Shown here piece by piece: positions 19,715 to 31,274 of a stretch of DNA of 64,000 bases (positions within the stretch are counted from its first letter, which is position 1; every line of letters starts with the position of its first letter). This DNA is from Hippophae tibetana (Eukaryota > Streptophyta > Magnoliopsida > Rosales > Elaeagnaceae). The notes under the pieces are model-generated. The model was not told the origin of the DNA and did not search any database. It saw only the letters and a program-made list of their open reading frames with translations. The stretch is from positions 30,010,001 to 30,074,000 of the forward strand of contig CM072806.1 of assembly GCA_037013495.1 (NCBI GenBank), in the 5' to 3' direction. The position numbers and the translations under genes are program-made.

Positions 19715-20165
19715 TTGATTGATAAAGAAACTATATTAAACAAGATATCAAAAATTCCATATAAAGACAAAGAAAAAATTAGATACATTCATTTAGGAGA
19801 AATTCAAATATTAATAAAAGCTCATTTTAGAGAAAAAAAAATAGATACACAAATAAAAATAACATTATTATGTAATAGATTAATAAATAGGCAAGATGTC
19901 TTAGGAAGGATCCATGGTAATTTAGAATACCAAAAGTTAAAATTTACAACATATCCTAGATTTTCTATTAATATAAATTATTAAAATCTAAATCAAATAT
20001 TAAGTCTAGTTATGAATTTGAGAAAAGAGAATTAATGAAAAAAAGAAATCGTTCATTTTCAATACATTATCTAGTAGCATATTTTTTAACAAATAGTTAT
20101 AATAGTTCAATATATAGACAAAATGAATTTATAGAAATAGACAAAACTTTTAAGGAACATGGACA
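19715..20165 (+). pseudogene. Movement-protein fossil of the pararetrovirus
   Basis: The translated block contains LLCNRLINRQDVLGRIHGNL and a following YQKLKFTTYPRFSIN stretch. This matches the conserved core of caulimovirid movement proteins (30K superfamily), which in living viruses open plasmodesmata. It is the first recognisable part of the integrated element. It is a decayed relic with no expected function. Confidence 0.78.
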
Positions 20166-20899
20166 AATAATAAAACCAAAATACTAACGGACTTTGAAAT
20201 ATCAAAAAAATGAAAATTAGATATCAAAGAAAAACCCTTGATAATAGGAAGCAAAAATAATGTTGTTAAAACTAACAGCATGCCAAAGTTTACTTTTATA
20301 GATCATAAAAAAGAAACTTTTAACCAATAAGAAGTTAAAAACTAGAAAATGAAGTCAAAATAATAAAGACGTTTGTTCATGATTGTATATTAGGGAAAAT
20401 AATGTTTAGAGATAAAATAAAAAATATGCATTTAGAAGTAAATGAAAGCCTAATAGGTGTAGCAAAAAAATCAAGCAACATTATTTGAAACTGTACAATT
20501 ATTAATAGAGAATCAAACACAAAATATATATAAGAAATAATAGATATATAAAAAGAATTACTAAAGGAAATAAATGAATGTGGTTATAATAAACTACAAC
20601 ATGATATGCATAAGAAATTTTCAAAATTAAGAAAAGAAGTATACAACATACATAGGAATAATGAAATAATAGGTTATAAATATGATCTCTTAGAAGGACT
20701 AAAAGAAGAACCACCTAGGAGATCAAATTCCCTAATTCCTAAAAATGATAAAAGAAAAAATGAACAAAAATCTAACAACAAAAAGATAATTCCAATTTAA
20801 TGGATATAGAAAAGAATTAGAAAGAAAATCCATAGACCCTAAAAATAGAGATATAGAAACATTAGTCAGTTTATTGACATTAACCAATGAAGAAATAGA

Positions 20900-21470
20900 A
20901 GAACATCATAATGAAAAACTTTGTACTAACAAAGAAGAGGATGATATGACAATAATTAGTGAAATTGAATATTGAACTAGAAAACATGACCTCAAAAGGT
21001 CATATGAAACCAATTTCATTACTAGTTCCTTACCAAGAAGGAACATCTGACCCACATAAGGAAGAAAGAAATAGGCAAAGAACAGAACAACCTGATACCA
21101 TAGATAGAAAAAGGAAACCATCTAAAATGGAGGAAGGGTTGTATTGAGGAACTAGAGGTAATATTTCACCAAAGTTTAAACTTCATGATAATTATAAGTC
21201 TGAACTTTTAGATTTAGAATGTATAAGAGATAGGAAGAAATCTTTAGATGAATGGACTAGTGGAATGAGTGTACTTATACAAACTTCTCAAACTACCCAA
21301 ACAAATCCTTCAACCTGTAAAGTGCTTATAGCACATAAAATGACAGAAAATGTTAAAGTTTGGTTTTCAAACTTAACAGATCAACAACATTTGTTAATGC
21401 AAAGAAATGCTTACACAGGAAGGGAATACTTGGATACGGTAATAAATGAAATATATTAAAAAATTATTGG
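20900..21470 (+). pseudogene. Coat-protein-like fossil of the pararetrovirus
   Basis: This lies between the movement-protein and protease parts, where the capsid protein is found in the family. It is acidic to basic in composition, with a segment (about 21265-21460) that includes VKVWFSNLTDQQHLLMQRNA, resembling caulimovirid capsid cores. I do not see a clear CCHC knuckle. The assignment rests mainly on position and composition. Confidence 0.5.
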
Positions 21471-21479
21471 AGAAGATAA

Positions 21480-21810
21480 ATGAAGGACTTCCATAAGACA
21501 ACTGGAAACAAGCACCAAAATATTTAATTATAAGAATTGTTAATAATACTACAATAAAATTAAATCTGGTGTTAAAAGATACTAATATAATGATAGAAGG
21601 AGAAAATTTTCACATTCCTACCATATATCACCAGGAAACGGGAGTTGATTTACTAATAGGAAATAAATTCCTAAATTTATATCAACCTTTCACACAACAT
21701 TTCGATAGAATAAGTCTCACAACCTTAGAAGGAGATATCATCTATGTCTCCAAAATAAGAAAAACTTTAATTGTCTCAAACTCAAATTTTATGCAAAAAC
21801 ATAAAAAGTG
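21480..21810 (+). pseudogene. Aspartic-protease fossil of the pararetrovirus
   Basis: The block reads HIPTIYHQETGVDLLIGNKF, then LNLYQPFTQHFDRISLT. The GVDLLIGNKFL part matches the C-terminal strand of caulimovirid retropepsins. It directly precedes the reverse transcriptase, as in the family. Confidence 0.7.
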
Positions 21811-22029
21811 AAAACGTGGTGAGATAGAAGACCATCAAAAACCTTATTTAGAAAATATTTCATTAGATATAGAATAGAAGCAAAACTATTTTATCAATGA
21901 AGTACAAGAAGACAAAGCCCTAACAAGCATTAGAAAACTATTAAAATAGTCAGTTCAAAAAATCTTTGGATCCAAAAATAAATAAATCTAAAACAATAGT
22001 CAACATAAAAGTCATAATAACTTTTAATT

Positions 22030-23310
22030 TGGAAGATATGATTTATAGTCCAAAATACATGATTTAATTTGAAAAACAAATTCAAGAACTTTTGGAACTA
22101 AAAGTCATAATACCAAGTAATTCACCTCAGTGTAGTCTAGAATTCTTAGTTGAAAAAGAAGCTGAGAAAAGAATAGGAAAAAAGAGAATGACAATAAACT
22201 TTAAAGCATTGAATAAAGAAACTATTGACGATGGATACTTCATTCTAAAAAAGGAAAAACTACTATCATTAATAAAAGGAAAGAAATACTTCTCGAGTTT
22301 TGATTGCAAAAATGGATTTTGGCAAATAAGACTAGATGAAGAATCTCAAAAATTGACGGCATTTAGTTTCCGTTAAGGACAATTCCAATGGACAGTTATA
22401 CCATTTGGATTAAAACAAGCTCTAGGTATTTTTCAAGAATATATGGATAACATTTTCAAGAAATTACAAGATATTTGTTGTGTTTACATAGTTGATATTT
22501 TGGTTTTTAGTAATAAATTAAATAAATATTATTTGGATATTATCAATATTCTATAAGAATGTAGAAAAGAAGGCATTGTACTTTCAGAAAAGAGAGCAAT
22601 ACTCGCTCAACAAAAAATTAAATACTTAGGGTTGGAAATTGAAGATGAAAAACATAATCTACAATCCCATATACTAAATAATATTCCAAGTTTTTCTAGT
22701 GAATTAAAAGATAAAAACCAATTACAGAGATTTTTAGGATGGTTAACATATGCAGAAGCATACATCAAGAAACTTGTAGAAATGAGAAAACCATTACAAG
22801 CAAAATTGAAAAAAGATCATAATTGGAAATGAACCGAAGAAGATACTCTATATATGGATAGAGTAAAAGCAAAAGTAAAAATATTATCAACTTTATACCA
22901 TCCAGGATCAAATGATAAGATGATAATTGAAACAGATGCTTCACAAGAATATTGGGGAGCAGTTCTTAAAGCAAGAGTAGATGAAAAAGATGAATATCTT
23001 TGTAGATATACATTAGGATCTTTCCAAGGTTCAAAATTAAATTACCATAGTAATGAAAAAGAATATTTAGCTGTCAAAAAAGATATTAAGAAATTTGCAA
23101 TATATGTCATAAGCTCTCGATTCATTGTTAGAACAGATAACAAGAATTTTGGTAACTTCTTAAGAACTAATATTGCAGGTGATTACAAACAAGGAAGATT
23201 AGTTAGATAGCAACAATGGTTCAACCATTACAATTTTGATGTTGAACATCTTCCAGGCCATAAAAATAGCTTAGTTGATGCTCTTACTAGAGAATTATCA
23301 CCTCTAACTA
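22030..23310 (+). pseudogene. Reverse transcriptase / RNase H fossil of the pararetrovirus
   Basis: The reverse transcriptase fingers and palm are recognisable (MTINFKALNKETIDDGYFIL; YFSSFDCKNGFWQIRLDE), with the usual polymerase active-site region near 22480-22500. RNase H follows from about 22910 (IIETDASQEYWGAVL; NEKEYLAVKKDIKKF) and ends with HLPGHKNSLVDALTRE near 23250-23297. The sequence is closest in pattern to Caulimoviridae rather than to gypsy elements, and no integrase follows. Decayed. Confidence 0.88.
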
Positions 23311-23569
23311 TTTTTATGCTTTCAGGAATGGAACATCTTGATATCAAAATCAAAATAAAGGAAAATGAGGTAAAAATCTACATGAATAACTCGAGTTTCT
23401 ATATCTCGAGAAATCTCTTATGGAGATAGGAAAGAAATAGGAAGAACTTAATTGTTCAAAACAACCTCTAGAGACCAAAAGCTCAAACAAGGAATCTTCA
23501 TTAAAAAAGGAAGAACATAACAGTTCACAAAAAAAACTTCTGAACAAAGCTCAATTGGGCAGATGAGAC

Positions 23570-24800
23570 AAAAAAATACTAACATAAAAAAGTTTATGTG
23601 GTCTATAATGGCCAAAAACTAGGAACTTATAACAACTAGGCAGAAGAAATTAGTGGAGTAACTCATAGAGTCTTCACTAACAGAATAGAAGTAGAAGGTA
23701 GTTATGCCTACTACAAAACACCAAAACTGATAACTCTAGAGGAAATAGTAAGAAATTATTCTACAACATTACAACAACAACCAATAGCTCCAAGCAAGTT
23801 GAAAAATCTTGGAAAGATAGCAAGGCCTCTAGTGCTATTTAAAGAAACATCTCCTCTAGAGACATCAAAAATAGTAAAGCATTTAGTACTATTCAGGGAG
23901 ACATCTCCAATAACTACTCTAATCATTGAAGATGAAAATGACCAATATATAAACCTCAATAAACCACAATGATTGAGTCCCTATAACTTGGCAAAAAATC
24001 TACCCAAGAACATATTGAAGATATAAAGTTCTATACTATACATAAAGAATTTCCTGCAAGAAGTAAATTCAATATATTGGAAAGAGCTGATCCAATATTT
24101 ATGTATAAATAATTTCATGTAGGACTAATAGAAAATATATATCCAGGAATTAATTTAAGTGAATTAAATTATTTCCCAGAGAATTTTAAAAGAGCAATCA
24201 AGAACTTTAGAAGAAAGATTAAAGCATGTGATAAACCTGTTTATCTTAAATTTTTTAGTTCATTAATGGACTGGAATGAGAAAATAAGTATTAGTCCTTA
24301 CCACTTTATCAAGATAGGGATTTCTAACACAAAATGAGAAGTTCCCAAACCAAAGGCACTTTTAGAAAAGGAATTCAACATAGAAGAACTCTATGTACTA
24401 AGAGGTTAAATGCTAGGCCAAATTTACTATGAATTTAGAAAGATTGATAATTCTTCTGAGATTAAAGTAAATTATTCAACTAGCAAAGTCATCATCATTT
24501 CTCATAGTAGCATGACTCTGTTAGAAGAATATGGTAAAAAATTACCAAATACGAAATCAATTTTAATTGCAACAACCTAGAAATTAGTCAAGAAACAAGA
24601 AAGGTATTCTACTTCTATGACTAAAAAGCTACCAAAGACCACAAATGCATTCTCTACATCAAAGATCAATAAGATGAAGATACATCATTATCAACGTTAT
24701 AAAAGGAACCATAGGTAGAAAATGACAAAGAAAAATAAGAAAAGAAATTGTCGATCGTAGATGACAAAAGAAATAAAGATGTAGATACCACATCTTAGTT
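23570..24800 (+). pseudogene. Viroplasmin / transactivator-like fossil
   Basis: The N-terminal part reads like the viroplasmin (RNase H1-type hybrid-binding) domain, with VYNGQKLGTY near 23604-23633 and SGVTHRVFTNRIEVEGSYAY near 23653-23712. A central region (about 24080-24330) with ADPIFMYK and KPVYLKFFSSLMDWNEKISI resembles the main domain of caulimovirid transactivator/inclusion-body proteins. In living relatives this protein forms replication bodies and allows reinitiation of translation. Decayed relic. Confidence 0.7.
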
Positions 24801-24913
24801 AGCAGTATGTGCCAAGGAAAAAAGTAGTGGTTATCCTTTAAAGTAGAAAAGCAGATGAATTATTAAAGCAAGGATAAAAAAATAATTTGTCTTGTAAACA
24901 TGGATTGATTGTT

Positions 24914-25124
24914 CTATAAAAGGAACCCTTATTATCATTTCAAAGGACAAACAAATACACAGAAATCTAGAGCTCTCTACTTTGAAACACTTTAGCATAG
25001 AAAAACCTTCTATCTAGAAATCTCATAACCAATAATGTTATACCCAATAATTATGAGCGGCTAAGCACCCCTTCAAGGTTCTTAGTTGGCCTTAAGTTGT
25101 AATAATTATTATTCTATGAATAAA
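24914..25124 (+). promoter_or_regulatory. Fossil pararetrovirus promoter and polyadenylation region
   Basis: A TATA motif CTATAAAAGG at 24914-24923 lies after the transactivator part, where caulimovirids start their genomic RNA. An AATAAA signal follows at 25119-25124. The spacing suits the short terminal redundancy of such RNAs. There is no evidence that it is active. Confidence 0.5.
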
Positions 25125-25388
25125 ATAGAGTTTAGTTACTCTTCTCTAGTAAGTAAACTATTGAGCACTATTTATGTGCAGATGTAGAAGGCTCACCATT
25201 TTTATGAGGGTATTGAGGTTTGAGCAAAGTTGAGGCATAACACGTGTAATAAAAGAAGATGAATAGAAAGAAAGACTGTGGTAGACTCATCAAATTTAGG
25301 TATAATAATTATAAATTTAAGCCAGTTAAGAATCTTAAATGTTTAAATATTTTCTTACAACAAGACATAATACTGCTAAAATAGAAAA

Positions 25389-25736
25389 ATGGAAACTATT
25401 TTTAGAAATAAACAACTAATAATTCCAAATAAAATCAAAGACAAAAATATAATTTTATTAGAAACATTTGATAAAGATTATCTCTATCATTTAAATGAAT
25501 ATTTTAAAGATGAAGATTATGAAACTTGTCTTGAAAATTTTAAAAGATTTAACACCTTATTGGATATCTATATAGATTATATTAAAGTTATCATAAGCAT
25601 CATAGACCATCATGTTTCAAAGACATTAAAATATTATTTTAGTCAAAAGTATGTAAGAATAGAGGAAGAAGAATTCAACAACTTAATGTTTGGATACTAC
25701 TTCTTTGAAGATTATAAATGCATTGTATGTACATAA
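25389..25736 (+). pseudogene. Unassigned small reading frame of the pararetrovirus fossil
   Basis: A 115-codon frame rich in Lys, Ile, Tyr and acidic residues follows the promoter region, in the place of the small leading frames of circular caulimovirid maps. I recognise no domain. It is followed by a Cys/His-containing stretch (about 25900-25990). If it belongs to the virus, the integrated copy is linearised between this gene and the movement protein. Confidence 0.4.
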
Positions 25737-26245
25737 GAAAAACTTGTTTGTATACTACGAATATGAAAAAATAATATACATTCAACACATATGATTTATC
25801 AAGATAATACTTTATGAACATCGAATCATTAGTACATAAATTAGAACTATAAGATTTAACAAATGAAAGAAAAATTTTAATTTTAAAAGACAATTAATAG
25901 ATTCAGGATTAGAATTTTGCAATTAACATAACGAAAAACATAATATACTATGCAATTGTAATGAATATAGAATAAAATTAGACTTATACAAAAAAAAGCT
26001 TTTTAGAAAAATTATTGTCTTCGATAAATAGACAAAGACCATCAATTAGGTCAATATTAACCCCCGATTAAAAATTGTATCAATCCGTAAAAATTGGTAC
26101 TCGAATTTAGGAATAGTAATCTAAATAATAATAGATGAAAAATTAACACTATTAAAATCTAAATGTATTTTTGATAATTTATAACACTTGAGGGCATAAT
26201 AAAAAATATGCCAAACCTTAGAGATATTTGAGATATTATTCCCAC

Positions 26246-26968
26246 CACAAGTGATAATCACCAATAATGTTTCCATGTTATAATCACATTCACTTAACCA
26301 TGCATACCAAAGTGTTTGTATTTCACATAATAGCTTTGAGGAAAACTAACTAAATAATGTTGAGTTATATAGAAATTTTAATCTAATTTGAGTTAGTTTC
26401 ATTTTATAATGTATTTTCGATCACTATTTATCATTGTTCATGATTTTTCTCTCCATTCTTAGCATCACTATATGTCTGTGTAAAATTCTCACTATATGTA
26501 TGTGTACATAATTTTCATACATGTATGTAAAAAATTTACATATTCTTGTAAACTTTTTTTATTTTTTTCTTTTCTACCAACTACGGACACACGTAATAAA
26601 AAATAATTTTAAATTATAAAATTCATGAATCTCAACTACAATTATGAGTTTCCTTTACTCTAGACGATTTGTTTTGTATTTTTGAAGTGACGATGAACAC
26701 ATAGAAACAACACAAACAATTTTTATCGCATATGTAATTCAATTACCTCAACTCATTATGTGAGTATTAATAGCACAAAAAAATAAAAATTATTATGTAA
26801 GCATATGGTTTATATTCGGTAGTATTTTTTTTTTTTGTGATCACCTAGAATCGAGTTTTATACTATTCTATAAAATGAATTTACATAAATTTGTAAAATA
26901 TTTACATGGACATATAATTAAAATTTTACTATTATATTAGGAGTAGTAATTTGTACCGAAGCTCAATT
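26246..26968. other. Intergenic AT-rich sequence
   Basis: No gene seen. The part at about 26410-26660 resembles about 15060-15310 inside an endoglucanase intron (both contain TTTTCGATCACTATTTAT and ATTATGAGTTTCCTTTACTC), so it is probably an old dispersed repeat. Confidence 0.45.
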
Positions 26969-26976
26969 TTCCAAAT

Positions 26977-27991
26977 TAGGGTGATAATTCGTATGAGTTG
27001 GTTCAATTCAAGCCAGCCCAAATTGATTCAATCTTAACTCAATTTAAATTTAATTCGAGTTAGTAAAGGTGAGTTTGAACCTAAACTGAACACAAACAAA
27101 GAAAATAATATTATAACAATTGGTCTTTAAAACAAATGATAAATTAACATTGAATGAATAACCCATACACACAACAAATTTCACGAAGATAATGAAACTC
27201 CTTACACACGTTTCATATGTTACAATAACTAGTTAATTACAAAACAAAAACATTAGTAAGCACAAGCTAAAGAAAATTAATTCTTAAAGCAAGAAATCCA
27301 TTTTTAAATAAATTTGACAAATATAAAATCCATCAAACCTCTCTTATGCAAAAGTTAAAGACCTTTGTATCTTCATGAAAATTCATAGTTTGAATAAAGA
27401 GTTCTAAATCTCAATAAAAAAATTCCCAACCATTAAACAAATAAATATATGAGTAAGATTAAATAAAGAATATATATAAACAAGAACACTAGTAAACATA
27501 AGTTAAAGAAAATTAATTCATAAAGTAAGAAGTCCATTTCTAAATAAATTTGACAAATTTACACTCCATTAAAGCCCTTTTATGCAAAATTCAAAGGCTG
27601 TCGTGTCTTCATGGAAACTTATAGTTTGAATAAAAAGGCTCTAAATCTCGATAGAATTTTCCCCAGTCACTAAACAAAGAAATTTATGAATAAGATTAAA
27701 CAAAGAATATTTATAAAGATCTCTTAATATTCAAGTAGACTATATAATGATCATACAAAAAAATTATTTTTTAAAATGGCACGAAAATACTTTATTCTGC
27801 TTCAATGAACGTAGGGTTGTTGCTAGAGAATAGTGAAATAGTGCTAAATATAGGGTTGTTACTGAAAAAAAACGGTTGTTATTAGCGTCTAAATTGTAAC
27901 GTTTACGGGTTATAGCTTTTAAAATAAATTATTTTGGACTAACGAGGTGGCTCGAACCCAACTCGAGCTACAACACAAATTACCATCCCTA
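26977..27991. mobile_element. Non-autonomous hAT-like element, copy 1
   Basis: A 1,015-bp element running from TAGGGTGATAATTCGTATGAG to CTCGAGCTACAACACAAATT and the terminal ACCATCCCTA. The ends are imperfect inverted repeats beginning TAGGG, as in hAT elements. The flanking octamers TTCCAAAT and GTCCAAAC share six bases, consistent with an eroded 8-bp target duplication. Related to 35786-37375. No transposase is encoded. It contains an internal tandem duplication of about 240 bp (27243-27720). Confidence 0.7.
27243..27720. repeat. Tandem duplication of about 240 bp inside hAT-like element
   Basis: Two adjacent diverged units (about 27243-27480 and 27481-27720) share words such as AAAGAAAATTAATTC, TTTAAATAAATTTGACAAAT or its variants, and ATAGTTTGAATAAA. 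The second hAT-like copy (from about 36190) has only one unit, so the duplication arose in this copy or its lineage. Confidence 0.7.
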
Positions 27992-28352
27992 GTCCAAACT
28001 GAACACGAATGAAACAAGAACAAATAAAATTTGGGTCCAATTTGGATCAACTTGAATAACACAAAAAAATAGGATTGGGTTTGAATTGGGTTAGGACTAG
28101 CTCGATAAGAAGAAAATAAAAAATAATTATAATAATTGTTATGTACTATTACTATAATTTTTCTATATGATGAGTTTGATGCTAATTCATGCCATTAAAA
28201 ATATATTGTATTTCTCTTACTACTTTTATTGTAACTTTTTCTATATTCATATATTGATTCACAAAAATTATACAGTATTTTATCATCAATAAACATGACT
28301 AGTTATATGAGTTTTTTTTAATTTTATTTAAAAATAAGATTTGACTTTCTTT

Positions 28353-28800
28353 TGAACACACACGGACACTTGTGTTTTTTGTGCTAACCTTTTTTTAGTT
28401 GATTTGTGAACGATCTGATTGACGGGGAGCTTATTGGAACGTTTGTCTGAAAACCGCTCACGCTAATTTTAGAAATTATGAAAAACATAGCAAGGGACCG
28501 TGTGTGTTCTAGAACGGTGGTTATTGGAACGTTGTACTTGAACATTTGATTTTCATAGTGGAAAGTTATGTGGTCCGATGAACCGGTGATTTTCCTCTTA
28601 GGTTATGGTTGTGGCCTATGTTGTTTTCACCTAAAAATATCGCTTGTTATTATTTTCGTACTTTACTCTTACACATGATTACATGTCTGACCGATATTTT
28701 TAGGTTATTAAATTATAAATTGATAAAAATTAAAAATAACTTATTTACCCATCTAGGTTAATCAGGTCCATATTTTATAAACATTCACTTATAATTAAAC
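28353..28800. repeat. Dispersed repeat, copy A
   Basis: Begins GAACACACACGGACACTTGT and includes AGCTTATTGGAACG. It ends near AAATTAAAAATAACTTATTTACCC and a following stretch matching 34050-34100. The same unit occurs twice more, in tandem, at 33099-34100. The ending resembles sequence next to LTRs in some copia elements, but I cannot show which class it is. Confidence 0.65.
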
Positions 28801-31274
28801 ATTTCATTTACTAGTTAAGATCAAACAATTAATAAATTCTCTATAAAATTAGCATAATGAAAGCTTCCCCATTTTATAATAATAAAAAAAAGACATGGAT
28901 CCCAATTAAGGGTGTGCAGCAGTTGGAATGCACAAGAGAATTTTGACCCTTAGATGGGGTTCTGTACAGATGGACAAGATTGTGCTAATCTCACAATACA
29001 CAAGCTCTTTCACCTCTCATTCTCTCTTTCCATCATTCACTCAAATGGAGAGCACACTTAAATAGCATATTTCAAGTAGGACCAATAGGGTTCAAAGGCG
29101 ACTGCAAAGCACATTGTAAGACCTTTCATAATTTTTGTAAGGCATAACATATGAGTGTTCTTTAAAACTCTGTAATGTATCAAATTTGTCTCTCTCTCTC
29201 TCTCTCTTTCCCTTGCCCCTTTTGCTTAGTTCCAATGTACGATATTTGAGGAAGCAGTTAGAGGCAAAAACATATGATCAACCATTAAATTCATTGAAAT
29301 TATAACAGTTTCCAACTGACCAACTGATGATTGAAATGAAAAGGTCTTTAATCTGTTAGGCATGGAATGGTAGATGAAACTCTATACCATTTGCTCATAT
29401 ACATGTGTTAATTTTTTTTTATTTGTCATTACATAATAACATATATAATACTTTTCTCTAAAAATAACATATTTGTTGTAATATATACTCATAATGGACA
29501 AATTTAGTTCAAAAATTTGAAATTCACATTCCCACGTAAGGAAGAGATAACTCTCCAACAGAGAGTTCGATGGAAAATTAGGAAATGGATGGAAAATCAT
29601 ATTAGTCAATTTATTTATATAAAATGTGTCGCTTAATCTCCTAATTTTGAAACTAATTTTGAAAATGTAATATTTAGTTCATTTTTTTTATAAAAATGGT
29701 GCAAAATAAAAAATATTTAGTAATTTTAAATTAATTTAGAAATAAATAAAAATTATTAGGGGTATCCAACCATAGGATAGGAAGTAAAAGACCATAATAC
29801 CCTCACCAATCATGTTTGTAATTTTTTTATTTGATGGGAGTAAATAACGAAAATACCCTCACTAATATTTATTTAAATTTTTTTTATCGATAAAAATCTT
29901 TTTGCAACTTGGCGCATTTTTATTAATAAAAGGATTAATAAACATTTTTTTTTATAAGTAAAGGATTAATTAACGTCTTTATAAAATCATATTATTGACA
30001 CAACACTTTTTACTCAAAGAAAATGGATTCTTATAACCTTTTTTTCCTTTGGAAATACCAACAACACAACACCTAAAGTATTCTCCTAAATTTAGAAGAA
30101 AAAAAATCTCTATCATTTTGAGAGTCAGTGGCTCTCTACCCGTTAGGATTTTCACCCTTTATCTTTGCCTTTTCTGCCACCGCCATCTTCTCTTTCATTT
30201 CATCAACCCATTTTCGACTCCCTTCTCTCATCTTTCTTCGTCTTTGTTTTTGGAAAAATAAGGCTTTAGTGCCGTTGTAGTCTTTTTGTATCAGTTTTAC
30301 TAGCTTCTCTAAGGCGTCAGAGTCTTTAGTTTGTGTCATCACTTGGTGGTTTAGAGTGGTGGCATGAGTTTAACTCTTCGACGTTGTCTCTTCAATGCTG
30401 GTTTACTCTGGTTTTGGTTGTCATGTTTTCTCTTCTTAGCGGTTTTCAACGGTTGGTAACAGTTGTCACCTCCAATGCTAGTGATCTTCGTCATGCTCTA
30501 AGATGGGTCTATTTTGATACTGTTGACTGGTCTCTCCTCACCTCCAATATTGGTGAGTTTTGTTGGCTACTTCAATTGAGTGAGTGGTTGTTTCAGCTGG
30601 TTTGGGTGTGTTTTTAATGTTCATTGTCCTTTAATTTGTTCAAAAACTTAGGTATTTTGATATTTTTTTTAGTTAAAAAGTAGGTTACTTGTTTTATTTA
30701 TCCTCTGTAGTTAAAATGTTTATTAAAATGCCTCTAAGAAATTTTTTGATTTATTTTATGAATCATTACAATCAAACTTTAATGTCCATTAGTATGAAGA
30801 ATTGTTGTTCTGATTACTACAATCAAGCTTTAATGTGAATTACAATATAAAGTTTTTATTAAACGCTCATGTATATTAGCTCATAAATATATTGATGTCA
30901 TAATAGTTTGATAGTTTTGATTTGTATCTAGATATGTGATATACTTTATAGTTCAGATGTTTAGAATTGTAATTTTGCTTCTTATTCAATAAAACTCTTA
31001 CAGGTTATTATAATAAAAAAAATAACAATAAAAAAACAGTGGGATGTACGTCTACACATGAAATAGAAAGAGTAGGAAATATCATGATTATACAACCCAT
31101 AAGATCGTTAGGGATATCTTTTTTGTTCTCTTGGCTTGGATTGAATAGGACATAAATTGAAGTTACTAAAAATCAAGGAATTGAATGTTCAAAAACTGAT
31201 TTATGTTATTCTATTTCTTTATGATGCTCCTCAAGAGAATTTTTCAGCTTCAAAGGTTTCAAGGGTCACAAGAC
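28801..31274. other. Region 3' of GPA1, no supported gene
   Basis: Contains a CT microsatellite at about 29190-29207 and a pyrimidine-rich stretch at 30115-30250. The GPA1 3' UTR must lie just left of 31275, with AATAAA-like signals possible on the minus strand, but its end cannot be fixed. Open stretches at 30049-30617 show no domain. Confidence 0.4.

Larger units (their letters stand above)
19199..26245 (+). mobile_element. Endogenous pararetrovirus fossil (Caulimoviridae)
   Basis: About 7 kb of plus-strand sequence with the gene content of a plant pararetrovirus: movement protein (about 19715-20165), coat-protein-like region (about 20900-21470), aspartic protease (about 21480-21810), reverse transcriptase and RNase H (about 22030-23310), and a viroplasmin/transactivator-like protein (about 23570-24800). 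A promoter and polyadenylation region (about 24900-25200) and a small unassigned reading frame (25389-25736) follow. There is no integrase and no LTR pair. The viroplasmin part points to the Caulimovirus/Soymovirus/Cavemovirus/Solendovirus side of the family; the genus is unresolved. The length is about one genome. Diverged near-inverted repeats lie at the two edges. The copy is broken in many places (well over ten) and appears old. Confidence 0.88.

Noticed and set aside
19199-26245. Ty3-gypsy retrotransposon
   Set aside because: There is no integrase and no LTR pair, while movement-protein and viroplasmin parts are present, so a pararetrovirus is the better reading.
30136-30342. Lys-rich minus-strand frame of 68 codons (MMTQTKDSDALEKL)
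   Set aside because: No domain recognised, no splice partners, and the opposite strand is simple pyrimidine-rich sequence, so the basic composition is a by-product.
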